A model generated the notes under the pieces. That model was not told the DNA's origin and searched no databases. It saw nothing but the letters and a program-made list of their open reading frames with translations. The position numbers and the translations under genes were made by a program. This document shows positions 16,723-24,235 of a stretch of DNA of 64,000 nt, in pieces. Position 1 is the stretch's first letter; each line of letters starts with the position of its first letter. This stretch comes from JACNKV01 sp964422145 (GTDB taxonomy: Bacteria > Fidelibacterota > Marinisomatia > Marinisomatales > JACNKV01). Where the stretch lies: positions 62,001-126,000 of the forward strand of contig CAYQZV010000001.1 in NCBI GenBank assembly GCA_964422145.1, read 5' to 3'.

Positions 16723-18081
16723 ATGAAAAAATACGTTTATCCTATTTTAATCTTGTCGCTGATGAGTTTTGTTTCATCCAAACCTGTCGTCTATACAATT
16801 CCCATTCAAGGTACAATCGATTTGGGGCTTCCCCCGTTTATTGAACGCGTTATTGAAACCGCTGAAGAAAAAGGTGCTTCTGCTCTCATTTTTGACATCG
16901 ATACATTTGGCGGACGTGTGGATGCTGCCACTCAAATAAAGGATGCTATTCTGGGTTCAGACATTCCAACGGTTGCATTTATTAATCGAAGGGCCATTTC
17001 CGCCGGAGCACTGATCTCACTGTCCTGCGAAAAAATATTTATGACAGAGGGCGGGACTATCGGAGCCGCAACGGCTGTGGATATGCAGGGAAACAAGGGT
17101 ACTGAAAAAGTCATCAGTTATATGCGGGAAGAAATGGCTTCCACTGCGGAAGCAAGAAATCGCAATGTCGATATTGCCAAAGGGATGGTCGATGAAGAAT
17201 TGTCTTTCACTCATCTCGTGATTGATGGAGATTCTGTGGAAGTCGCGGATCTTGAAGGCAGGAAAGAAGGCAAACTGATCACGCTAACTACGGATCTGGC
17301 TTTGAAATATCAAATTGCCGATGACCAAACCAAAACCTTTGAAGATGTCTTGAGTAAGCTTGGATTAGAAAATGCTGAAATTCGATCAACAAAAGAAAAT
17401 TGGTCTGAGAACTTTGTTCGTTTTTTAACCAATCCGGTTGTTGCTTCTTTGTTGATGACGTTTGGATTTCTTGGGATCTTGTTTGAATTACAAAGCCCCG
17501 GATGGGGTATTCCCGGAACGTTCGGCGCCGTATGTCTTGCGCTGTCATTGGGGTCATCGTATATCGCAGAACTTGCGACGGTCAGTGAATTGCTGATCAT
17601 TTTCGTTGGAATTGTTTTACTGCTGATCGAAGCATTGCTTATTCCGGGATTTGGAATTGCAGGAATCGCCGGGATCGGCATCATTCTTTGGGGATTGTAC
17701 GAATTATTACTGCCGGACGTTCCGGTAGGAGAGGAGATTACATCCATGGCATTAACCGGTTTAACCATCGGAATTATCGGAGGAATCATTGGATTGGTCC
17801 TCCTGTTTAAATTGATGACAAAAACGAAATTTTGGAGCAAGCTCACAGCGCCCGGCGTTGAAAGTGCCGAAGAAGGATATAATACTTCTGTTGGTTGGGA
17901 ATCTCTGACTGGAGAAGAAGGGGTAGCTGCCACCGATCTCCGCCCTTCCGGCTGGATTACCGTAGGCGACCAAAGAGTTTTTGTTGTGAGTGAAGGAGAT
18001 TTTATTATAAAAGGAGACACGGTGAAAATCCTGACTGTTGAAGGAAATCGTGTCGTAGTTCGATCATTAAACAATCATTAG
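16723..18081 (+). CDS. nfeD: NfeD-type membrane-bound serine protease (ClpP class) with C-terminal NfeD domain
   Basis: This 452-residue protein starts at ATG 16723, which gives a proper signal peptide (MKKYVYPILILSLMSF). Residues 20-200 are the ClpP/crotonase-like protease domain with FDIDTFGGRVDAA and the Ser region NRRAISAGALISL, where the catalytic Ser is expected near residue 92. About five membrane helices follow (230-370), rich in Gly and Ile. The last 60 residues are the OB-fold NfeD domain (GWITVGDQRVFVVSEGDFI). The protein acts with the flotillin FloA, encoded 9 nt downstream. Partner membrane proteins are the likely substrates in relatives. Confidence 0.9.
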   Translation: MKKYVYPILILSLMSFVSSKPVVYTIPIQGTIDLGLPPFIERVIETAEEKGASALIFDIDTFGGRVDAATQIKDAILGSDIPTVAFINRRAISAGALISLSCEKIFMTEGGTIGAATAVDMQGNKGTEKVISYMREEMASTAEARNRNVDIAKGMVDEELSFTHLVIDGDSVEVADLEGRKEGKLITLTTDLALKYQIADDQTKTFEDVLSKLGLENAEIRSTKENWSENFVRFLTNPVVASLLMTFGFLGILFELQSPGWGIPGTFGAVCLALSLGSSYIAELATVSELLIIFVGIVLLLIEALLIPGFGIAGIAGIGIILWGLYELLLPDVPVGEEITSMALTGLTIGIIGGIIGLVLLFKLMTKTKFWSKLTAPGVESAEEGYNTSVGWESLTGEEGVAATDLRPSGWITVGDQRVFVVSEGDFIIKGDTVKILTVEGNRVVVRSLNNH

Positions 18082-18090
18082 GAGTTCATA

Positions 18091-19113
18091 ATGAGTATAT
18101 TTTCTGTTACAGTACTAGCGTTGATTCTGTTTTTTGTTATATTGCTGTTTTACTTTGTCCCGCTTGGGATGTGGATACAGGCAATTGTCAGTCTCGGCTT
18201 AGGTAAAATTACGATCATTGATTTAGTTCGGATGCGGTTACGAAAAATTCCGCCAAGACTCGTGGTTGACGGAGTAATCAATGCACACAAAGCAGGATTG
18301 GAAGATATTTCCACCGAGTTGCTTGAAACACACTTTCTTGCCGGTGGAAATGTAACCAATATTGTCTCTGCTATGATCGCAGCGAACAAAGCAAAAATTG
18401 ATCTTCCTTTTATGACGTCCACCGCAATTGACCTTGCCGGACGAGATGTAAAAACGGCTGTGCAAACCAGTGTTTACCCCAAAGTGATTAATGCGCCGAA
18501 AGAAGGGTATTTATCCGCTGTGGCAAAAGATGGGATTGAATTGAAAGCCAGAGCTAGAGTTACCGTGAGAACGAATATCCCCGGATTGGTCGGGGGTGCT
18601 ACGGATGAAACCGTTATTGCCCGTGTCGGTGAAGGAATTGTCAGCGCAATCGGATCTTCGTCAAACTACTCCACTGTTTTAGAAAATCCCGACCTAATCT
18701 CAAAAGCTGTATTAGCAAAAGGCCTCGATGCCGGAACCGCATATGAAATTCTTTCCATCGATATTGCCGATCTGGATGTGGGGAAAAATGTCGGTGCGCG
18801 TCTTCAAGCTGACCAGGCACAAGCAGATTTACGCGTCGCTCAAGCTCGAGCTGAAACCCGTCGTGCCATGGCTGTAGCTGAAGAACAGGAAATGAAAGCC
18901 AGAACCCAAGAAATGCAGGCCAAAGTTGTTGAGGCTGAAGCTGAGGTCCCGAAGGCTATGTCTCAGGCTTTCAGAGAAGGTAATCTCGGTATTTTTGACT
19001 ACTACAATATGCAAAATATCAAAGCAGATACCGGTATGAGACGCTCTATTTCAGGTGAGGGCGAAACCAAAGCGACCGAAGCCCCGGAAGATCACGAAGA
19101 AAATCTAGCCTAA
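18091..19113 (+). CDS. floA: Flotillin-like protein FloA
   Basis: This 340-residue protein has an N-terminal membrane hairpin (residues 5-45), an SPFH-like core (70-230) and an Ala/Glu/Gln-rich coiled coil with repeated EA dipeptides (235-295). The C-terminal DYYNMQNIKADTGMR block is diagnostic of the FloA/UPF0365 family. Such proteins form membrane microdomains. A good ribosome binding site (TTAGGAG) spans the nfeD stop codon, so the two are co-translated. Confidence 0.94.
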   Translation: MSIFSVTVLALILFFVILLFYFVPLGMWIQAIVSLGLGKITIIDLVRMRLRKIPPRLVVDGVINAHKAGLEDISTELLETHFLAGGNVTNIVSAMIAANKAKIDLPFMTSTAIDLAGRDVKTAVQTSVYPKVINAPKEGYLSAVAKDGIELKARARVTVRTNIPGLVGGATDETVIARVGEGIVSAIGSSSNYSTVLENPDLISKAVLAKGLDAGTAYEILSIDIADLDVGKNVGARLQADQAQADLRVAQARAETRRAMAVAEEQEMKARTQEMQAKVVEAEAEVPKAMSQAFREGNLGIFDYYNMQNIKADTGMRRSISGEGETKATEAPEDHEENLA

Positions 19114-19158
19114 GAAAGGTTTAATCTTTTTGGTTATCACAAATATGGTGAAGTAAGC

Positions 19159-19641
19159 ATGGAAGGTGTCGGATATTGGATCTTTTTGTTGATTCTGTAT
19201 TCTTTGTCTATGATGGCAAAGAAACGGAAACAAAAACAAGCCTGGCGAGATCTTGAAGATCAAGAGGGCGAAAAACCCTCTCCCGCTCCAAAACCGGAAA
19301 TGCCTGGGTTTTTACAGGATATCTTTCAAGAGATCAAATCCGAAATGATGGAAAAAGAAGAGCCGGAAACTCATGAATCTTTTGAAGAGGTTTATGAAGA
19401 AGAACCTGAAGTGATTCAAGAGGACATTCCAAAACCGGTTTATGTCGCACCTTCTCAAACCACAGATTCTTCTGAGCACTCCATCAAATGGGATCATCCG
19501 AACCCTCCTTTGAAAGAGGATGCGGAGAATCCTCTATTAGCCTTTGTCCAAAACCTTCAGTCTCCCGATAACTTGAAACAAGCGATCATCCTAAAGGAGG
19601 TCTTGGACAAACCAAGATCATTAAGGCGATCCATCCGATAG
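19159..19641 (+). CDS. Hypothetical single-span membrane protein, acidic
   Basis: This 160-residue protein has a membrane helix at residues 5-20 (YWIFLLILYSLSMMA), then a basic stop-transfer stretch (KKRKQKQ). A long, very acidic, Pro/Glu-rich cytoplasmic tail follows, probably disordered. The final 30 residues (LKQAIILKEVLDKPRSLRRSIR) form a short basic helix that looks like a docking motif. It follows floA by 45 nt and is probably in the same transcript, so it may be an adaptor of the flotillin microdomain. That role is a guess; no family recognised. Confidence 0.65.
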   Translation: MEGVGYWIFLLILYSLSMMAKKRKQKQAWRDLEDQEGEKPSPAPKPEMPGFLQDIFQEIKSEMMEKEEPETHESFEEVYEEEPEVIQEDIPKPVYVAPSQTTDSSEHSIKWDHPNPPLKEDAENPLLAFVQNLQSPDNLKQAIILKEVLDKPRSLRRSIR

Positions 19642-19645
19642 CGTT

Positions 19646-19948
19646 ATGAATGCCCTTGCATTGCCGCCTTGCGGATACACCTGTCATGATTGTCATTTTT
19701 ATCAGAAAGGCTGTTCAGGGTGCACGCAGACCTGCGGTAAACCGTTTTGGATTGAAGATGAGTCGTGGGATGTATGCCCTATTTACGGATGCTGCTGTAA
19801 TGAAAAACAGTTAGAACATTGTGGTCAGTGCCCCCAGCTCCCCTGCGATATATTCTTAACATTGCGGGATCCAGATATGACTGATGAGCAGTTTGAATCG
19901 TCATTAAAACATCGGCTTGAGGTTCTCCATAATCGGAATTCTAATTAA
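19646..19948 (+). CDS. DUF3795 domain cysteine-rich protein
   Basis: This 100-residue protein has 13 cysteines in its first 70 residues, arranged as CGYTCHDC, KGCSGC, TCGKP, a CPIYGCC segment and HCGQCPQLPC. This is the pattern of DUF3795, a small family likely to bind zinc or an iron-sulfur cluster. The start ATG 19646 is 4 nt after the preceding stop. Function unknown. It is the last ordinary gene before the AT-rich island. Confidence 0.8.
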   Translation: MNALALPPCGYTCHDCHFYQKGCSGCTQTCGKPFWIEDESWDVCPIYGCCCNEKQLEHCGQCPQLPCDIFLTLRDPDMTDEQFESSLKHRLEVLHNRNSN

Positions 19949-19951
19949 GAT

Positions 19952-20200
19952 TTGAACCGCAAATCCATTAGTGTAAGCATCGATCCAAGAATTGAGCTAT
20001 TGAATTCTATCCAATATTTATGTGGGGAAAATCTCCGATTAAAAGATATTCTTTCAGACGATTCCTCTGAATATAAATCAGCGCTTATTAACCGCGTTAA
20101 TCATACATGTTCGAGTGATATATGTGATATTTACAAAAAGCTAGAATCTTTAGATCGAGAAAATTTAATTAAGCATTTTGTATCTGCTGAGTTTAATTGA
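19952..20200 (+). pseudogene. N-terminal fragment of a DUF4932-type protein
   Basis: This is an open frame of 82 codons from TTG 19952 to TGA 20198-20200. The segment ISVSIDPRIELLNSIQYLCG looks like the opening of DUF4932 proteins, which in full length run to roughly 400 residues and carry a zincin-like HExxH motif further on. Here the chain stops long before such a motif. A matching C-terminal fragment lies about 3.9 kb downstream (24057-24212). I infer that a single gene was split by an insertion that also removed its middle. The match is from memory of the family pattern and needs a profile search. Confidence 0.5.
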
Positions 20201-20650
20201 TATTTATCATATTATAAGAACGCTAGAGACATAAATCTATCCAATAAGCATGGTAAAAAAGGACAAAAAGATTACCCAGACCGCAAAAGCAAAAACGAAA
20301 GACGAAAAACAGATTTTGCCACCCTTTACATTAATTTAGCATCAAGAAATAAATTAACCCCAAATCTACTAATGGGATTAATTAATGAAGCATTAGATTC
20401 AAAAAATGCAACCATTGGTAGTATTGATATCATGAAGAAATTTTCATTTTTTGAAATCGATGCTGCGTATATGGAAAAATTAATAGCATCTTTAAACAAG
20501 CAATCATTTGAAGGTGAAAAAGTTTTAGTAGAATTTTCAAAAGAAACCCCCAATCGCACCTCTTCAAATAAAGGTAAGTTTATAAGCGAAAAAAAGAAAA
20601 AACGACATAAGCGAAGCCAAAAACCGCGCGGTAGAAAAAAAAGGAAATAG
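20201..20650 (+). pseudogene. C-terminal DbpA-like RNA-binding domain of a DEAD-box helicase, fragment
   Basis: An open frame without any usual start codon before 20372 encodes a basic linker and then, from about 20312, a segment like the DbpA RNA-binding domain that ends many DEAD-box helicases: DFATLYINLASRN, then ATIGSIDIMKKFSFFEID, then the LNKQSFEGEKVLVEFSKE part. It closes with a Lys/Arg-rich tail. The helicase core is missing, so this is the 3' remnant of a gene. It lies directly after the broken DUF4932 fragment, in the same frame but behind its stop codon. The remnant probably marks the left end of inserted DNA. Confidence 0.55.
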
Positions 20651-20741
20651 CCAAGACTGATTGGGAAAGTCCGACACAACACTTTTAATAAAAATAAGTT
20701 TTAAAAATCATTTGCCAACCCGCAAATAACTTTATAAGTTT

Positions 20742-20758
20742 GTGAGTGATTACTCACT
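20742..20758. promoter_or_regulatory. TetR operator 1
   Basis: GTGAGT-GATT-ACTCAC (20742-20757) is a perfect inverted repeat ending 6 bases before the TetR start codon. A candidate -10 (TATAAG, 20733-20738) and -35 (TTGCCA, 20712-20717) precede it. It shares 13 of 14 bases with the palindrome before the SDR gene. Autorepression is the likely use. Confidence 0.65.
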
Positions 20759-20763
20759 GAAAT

Positions 20764-21288
20764 ATGACAAATAAACAAGAAAAAATATTATCCGCTGCGC
20801 TAGAGCTCTTTGCAAAAGATGGTTTTACTGCAACACCCACAAGCAAGGTAGCTAAGCTCGCCGGTGTGTCTGAAGGGCTCATTTTTCGCCATTTCGAAAA
20901 TAAGCAAGGTTTATTGGATGCAATCTGTAAAATGGCAGAAGAAAAAATGGGTGGCATGTTCTACAACATTATGACGGAAGAAGATCCCAGAACACAAATT
21001 CGCCTCTTTTTAGAATTGCCTTTTAATATTGATCCTGACGATAAAGAATTCTGGAAGCTGCAATTCAAGCTCAAATGGGAGCTGAATGCTCATAAAGAAG
21101 AGAAAATGAAACCAATCGACAGTTTATTACAGAATGCCTTTACAGAACTTGGGTTTGATAATCCAGAGTTAGAGACCAAGCTTTTCATGTTTATTATTGA
21201 AGGTATCTCAACATCCATATTGAGGGATGAAATTCAATATGATAAAAATCAGATGGTATCTTTTTTGTTAAAGAAATATAATTTGTAA
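20764..21288 (+). CDS. TetR/AcrR family transcriptional regulator
   Basis: This 174-residue repressor has the usual TetR helix-turn-helix at residues 5-47: KILSAALELFAKDGF, then TSKVAKLAGVSEGLIFRHFENKQGLLDAI. The C-terminal ligand-binding half (60-174) is divergent, so the inducer is unknown. No Shine-Dalgarno is visible; the operator sits right before the ATG, so the leader is very short. A second copy of the operator lies 23 nt downstream of its stop, before the SDR gene, so the protein probably controls itself and the next three genes. AT-rich, within the accessory island. Confidence 0.9.
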   Translation: MTNKQEKILSAALELFAKDGFTATPTSKVAKLAGVSEGLIFRHFENKQGLLDAICKMAEEKMGGMFYNIMTEEDPRTQIRLFLELPFNIDPDDKEFWKLQFKLKWELNAHKEEKMKPIDSLLQNAFTELGFDNPELETKLFMFIIEGISTSILRDEIQYDKNQMVSFLLKKYNL

Positions 21289-21310
21289 AAATTTTTTACG
21301 AAAAACTGTA

Positions 21311-21324
21311 AGTGATTAATCACT
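21311..21324. promoter_or_regulatory. TetR operator 2
   Basis: AGTGATTAATCACT is a perfect 14-bp palindrome 28 nt before the SDR start. It differs by one base from AGTGATTACTCACT at 20745-20758 in front of the TetR gene. Confidence 0.65.
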
Positions 21325-21352
21325 AATTACTAAATTTATTACGGAGTCAAAA

Positions 21353-22249
21353 ATGACAAAAACCAAAAATTGGAATACTGAAAATATCGGGGATCAAAGT
21401 GGTAAAGTCGCCATTGTGACCGGTTCGAGTAGTGGTATTGGATTAGAAACGGCACGAGTGTTGGCAAATAAAAATGCTCAAGTTATAATTGCGGTTCGCA
21501 ATTTAACTAAGGGGCATGCTGCTGAGTCAAAAATTAAGTCTCAAAATGCCAATGCGAATATTCAAGTTATGGAGTTGGATCTAGCTGATTTAAGCTCTGT
21601 TGCTTCATTTTCTCAGGCGTTTAAGAAACAATACACTCAGTTGAACTACCTAGTTAATAATGCTGGTGTTATGGTGCCGCCGAAAACAAAAACAACCGAT
21701 GGGTTTGAATTGCAATTTGGAACAAATCACCTTGGCCATTTCGCACTTACAGGTCATTTAGTTGATGTTTTGAAAAACACTCCAAATTCCCGAATTATCA
21801 ATGTATCATCAATGGCACACAAGGGAGCCAAACTAAATTTTGATGATTTACAATGGGACAATAGAGAGTATAAAAAATGGTATGCATATGGAGATAGTAA
21901 AATTGCAAATCTCTACTTTACCTCTCAGCTTGGGAAAAAATTAATCGACACAACTGTAAAAGTGACCGCCGCTCATCCCGGATGGACTGCAACAGATCTA
22001 CAAAGAAACACTGGTTTAGCATCGTTTTTAAATAATTTTTTTGCACAAACCGTGGATATGGGTGCACTTCCAACTTTACGTGCACTTGCAGACGATGCAG
22101 CTTCCAGTGATGATTATTATGGCCCAAAAGGGTTTATGGAAATGAGAGGATTTCCGGTTCGAGTTGACCGATCAGACTTAGCAAAAAATGAATCTATCGC
22201 TGAAAAACTTTGGACTGTATCAGAACAATTAACTGGAGTTTCCTATTAA
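21353..22249 (+). CDS. Short-chain dehydrogenase/reductase
   Basis: This 298-residue SDR oxidoreductase has the NAD(P) motif TGSSSGIG at residues 24-31, NNAG near 103, NVSSMAH with the catalytic Ser near 150, and the YxxxK active site (YGDSK) near 179. The length and the closing LAKNESIAEKLWTVSEQLTG resemble the retinol-dehydrogenase-like group that acts on lipophilic alcohols or aldehydes. It is the first gene of a TetR-controlled operon with a good ribosome binding site (ACGGAG). Substrate unknown. Confidence 0.9.
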   Translation: MTKTKNWNTENIGDQSGKVAIVTGSSSGIGLETARVLANKNAQVIIAVRNLTKGHAAESKIKSQNANANIQVMELDLADLSSVASFSQAFKKQYTQLNYLVNNAGVMVPPKTKTTDGFELQFGTNHLGHFALTGHLVDVLKNTPNSRIINVSSMAHKGAKLNFDDLQWDNREYKKWYAYGDSKIANLYFTSQLGKKLIDTTVKVTAAHPGWTATDLQRNTGLASFLNNFFAQTVDMGALPTLRALADDAASSDDYYGPKGFMEMRGFPVRVDRSDLAKNESIAEKLWTVSEQLTGVSY

Positions 22250-22253
22250 TACT

Positions 22254-22913
22254 ATGAATGTAATTATTACAGGTTCAACTGGGATGGTGGGAAAAGGCAT
22301 TTTACTAGAATGTATGGACCATCCTGACGTTGAGAAAATATTAATCATTAATAGGTCATCATTGGGGCTAAATCATCCAAAGGTAACAGAGCTCATTCTG
22401 CCAAACTTTATGGATATATCAAACCACAAAGATGCATTGTTGGAATACGATGCCTGTTTCTTTTCTATGGGAATTTCATCGTTGGGGAAAAGTGAAGAAA
22501 TATACTCTGCTATTACTTATGATATTATTAAGCAGTTTGCCGACACATTATTTGATATTAATCAGAAACTAGTGTTTAATTATGTATCGGGCTCTGGTAC
22601 AGATAGTAGTGAATCCGGAAAAGTTATGTGGAGCCGCGTAAAAGGGAAAACAGAAAATTATATTCTGAACAAAGGCTTTGCTGATGCATATATGTTTAGA
22701 CCCGGTGCCATTATACCAGAGAAAGGAATTAAATCGAGTACTACTTGGGTCAACTTCATTTTAATACTGTTTTCTCCATTTTATTTTTTAATGAGAAAAA
22801 GTCAACATGTAACCACAACAACAAAAATTGGTCAAGCGATGATTCAGTCTGTAAGGGCACCGATGGAATTAAAACATTTAGAAAATAAAATTATAAATCA
22901 ATTAGCTGGATAG
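22254..22913 (+). CDS. NAD(P)-binding epimerase-like protein
   Basis: This 219-residue atypical SDR has an N-terminal Rossmann motif TGSTGMVGKG (residues 6-15). It shows a middle FNYVSGSGTDSSESGKVMWSRVKGKTE segment in which a Ser and Lys could form an active site, but the usual catalytic Tyr is not in its place. Such proteins bind NAD(P)H and may be oxidoreductases or regulatory sensors. It begins 4 nt after the SDR stop and is followed after 7 nt by the metallo-hydrolase, so all three are co-translated. Confidence 0.8.
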   Translation: MNVIITGSTGMVGKGILLECMDHPDVEKILIINRSSLGLNHPKVTELILPNFMDISNHKDALLEYDACFFSMGISSLGKSEEIYSAITYDIIKQFADTLFDINQKLVFNYVSGSGTDSSESGKVMWSRVKGKTENYILNKGFADAYMFRPGAIIPEKGIKSSTTWVNFILILFSPFYFLMRKSQHVTTTTKIGQAMIQSVRAPMELKHLENKIINQLAG

Positions 22914-22920
22914 AAATAGA

Positions 22921-24063
22921 ATGATTAACATGATTGGATACACATTACTCGGTTTATTTGGATTGGCGGTTATGGGTGGAACTGCCTTTGTAAATCTTAG
23001 CCCCGAGTTTGGCGGTAAGCATACTGAAACAGATATTCTTAAATATGAAGAATCCGAAAATTATAGAGAAGGTATTTTCCACAATAGGATACCCATTAAC
23101 ATGAGTATGGGAGCCAGAAATATGGATTCACTTTCATATGAGTTTTTCTTTAACGAGAATGAAAGAGCGCCAAAAGAAGTTCCACCCATTGAAAAATTGA
23201 GCGCTGAATCATTTTTTGGTGATAATGAAAAATTGTCTTTTGTATGGTTTGGGCACTCTACACTGCTTATTAAAATGGATGAAAAAACAATTTTAATTGA
23301 TCCAATGTTTAGCGATGTCCCTTCCCCACACCCAATGTTGGGAAATAGTAGATACCAAAAAGAGCTTCCCATGGATGTTAATAAGTTACCAAAAGTTGAT
23401 TATGTGTTTATTTCGCATGACCATTATGACCACTTAGATTATCAATCTATTCAACTGTTAAAAAAGAAAGTAAACCAATTTTATGTACCCCTTGGCATTG
23501 GAAGACATCTTAAAGATTGGGGCATCGCCGAAGAAAATATTATAGAGTTTGATTGGTGGGACGAATATGTAGTGGACGATTTTGAATTTGTGTTTACCCC
23601 CGCTAGACATTTTTCAGGTAGAGGAATAACAAATAGGTTTTCTACTTTGTGGGGCTCATGGGTTATTCGCTCCCCAAATAATAGTATTTATTTTAGTGGG
23701 GACAGTGGGTTTGGTGATCACTTTAAAGAAATTGGTGATAAATATGGTCCATTTGATCTAGCTTTTTTGGAGTGTGGGCAGTATAATGAAATGTGGGCAG
23801 ATGTACATATGATGCCACATGAAACTGCTCAAGCAGCTATAGATTTAAAGGCGAAATCAATGATGCCAATACATTGGGGATCATTCACTTTGTCGCTACA
23901 CTCTTGGACAGACCCAATTGAACGCATTATGGAGGAAACAAATAAATTTAATATGCCACTGGTAGCGCCTAATATTGGCGAAATTGTTTCTGTGGGAAAT
24001 GGCACCCCATCTCTTCATCGCTGGTGGGAAACAATGCCCTTGCAAATGAACTTCGAGATATAA
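22921..24063 (+). CDS. MBL-fold metallo-hydrolase, NAPE-PLD-like, membrane-anchored
   Basis: This 380-residue protein has an N-terminal membrane helix (residues 3-25) and a metallo-beta-lactamase fold. The zinc motif HDHYDH lies near residue 167. Other ligands are seen in TPARHFSGRG, the SGDSGFGDHF block, and MPIHWGSF. The arrangement resembles the N-acylphosphatidylethanolamine phospholipase D / UlaG-like group, which hydrolyses phosphodiesters or lactones. Together with an SDR and a TetR regulator this suggests handling of a lipid-like or xenobiotic molecule at the membrane (inference). Its last codons overlap, in another frame, the remnant at 24057-24212. ATG 22930 is an alternative start. 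Confidence 0.86.
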   Translation: MINMIGYTLLGLFGLAVMGGTAFVNLSPEFGGKHTETDILKYEESENYREGIFHNRIPINMSMGARNMDSLSYEFFFNENERAPKEVPPIEKLSAESFFGDNEKLSFVWFGHSTLLIKMDEKTILIDPMFSDVPSPHPMLGNSRYQKELPMDVNKLPKVDYVFISHDHYDHLDYQSIQLLKKKVNQFYVPLGIGRHLKDWGIAEENIIEFDWWDEYVVDDFEFVFTPARHFSGRGITNRFSTLWGSWVIRSPNNSIYFSGDSGFGDHFKEIGDKYGPFDLAFLECGQYNEMWADVHMMPHETAQAAIDLKAKSMMPIHWGSFTLSLHSWTDPIERIMEETNKFNMPLVAPNIGEIVSVGNGTPSLHRWWETMPLQMNFEI

Positions 24064-24212
24064 ATAAGGCACAGGGATTTATCTATCTTGATGCTATTAT
24101 AGACGTTTTAAAAGAATATGAGAATAAACGAGCTGAATCGCCCCAATTATCATTTAATCAATTTTACCCGCAAATTATCAACACGTTGATAACTTCACAT
24201 TCAAAAACTTGA
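24057..24212 (+). pseudogene. C-terminal fragment of a DUF4932-type protein
   Basis: After the metallo-hydrolase stop, a different frame continues for about 50 codons to TGA 24210-24212. It encodes DINKAQGFIYLDAIIDVLKE, followed by YENKRAE and FNQFYPQIINTL. This resembles the closing segment of DUF4932 proteins (an aromatic-rich helix pair, then a Y-x-x-x-R motif and a final F-x-P-x-I helix). It matches the N-terminal fragment at 19952-20200 as the other end of the same gene. There is no start codon of its own outside the metallo-hydrolase, so it is a remnant. Confidence 0.45.
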
Positions 24213-24235
24213 TTCCCAGATTGGGGTAGTCCTTT

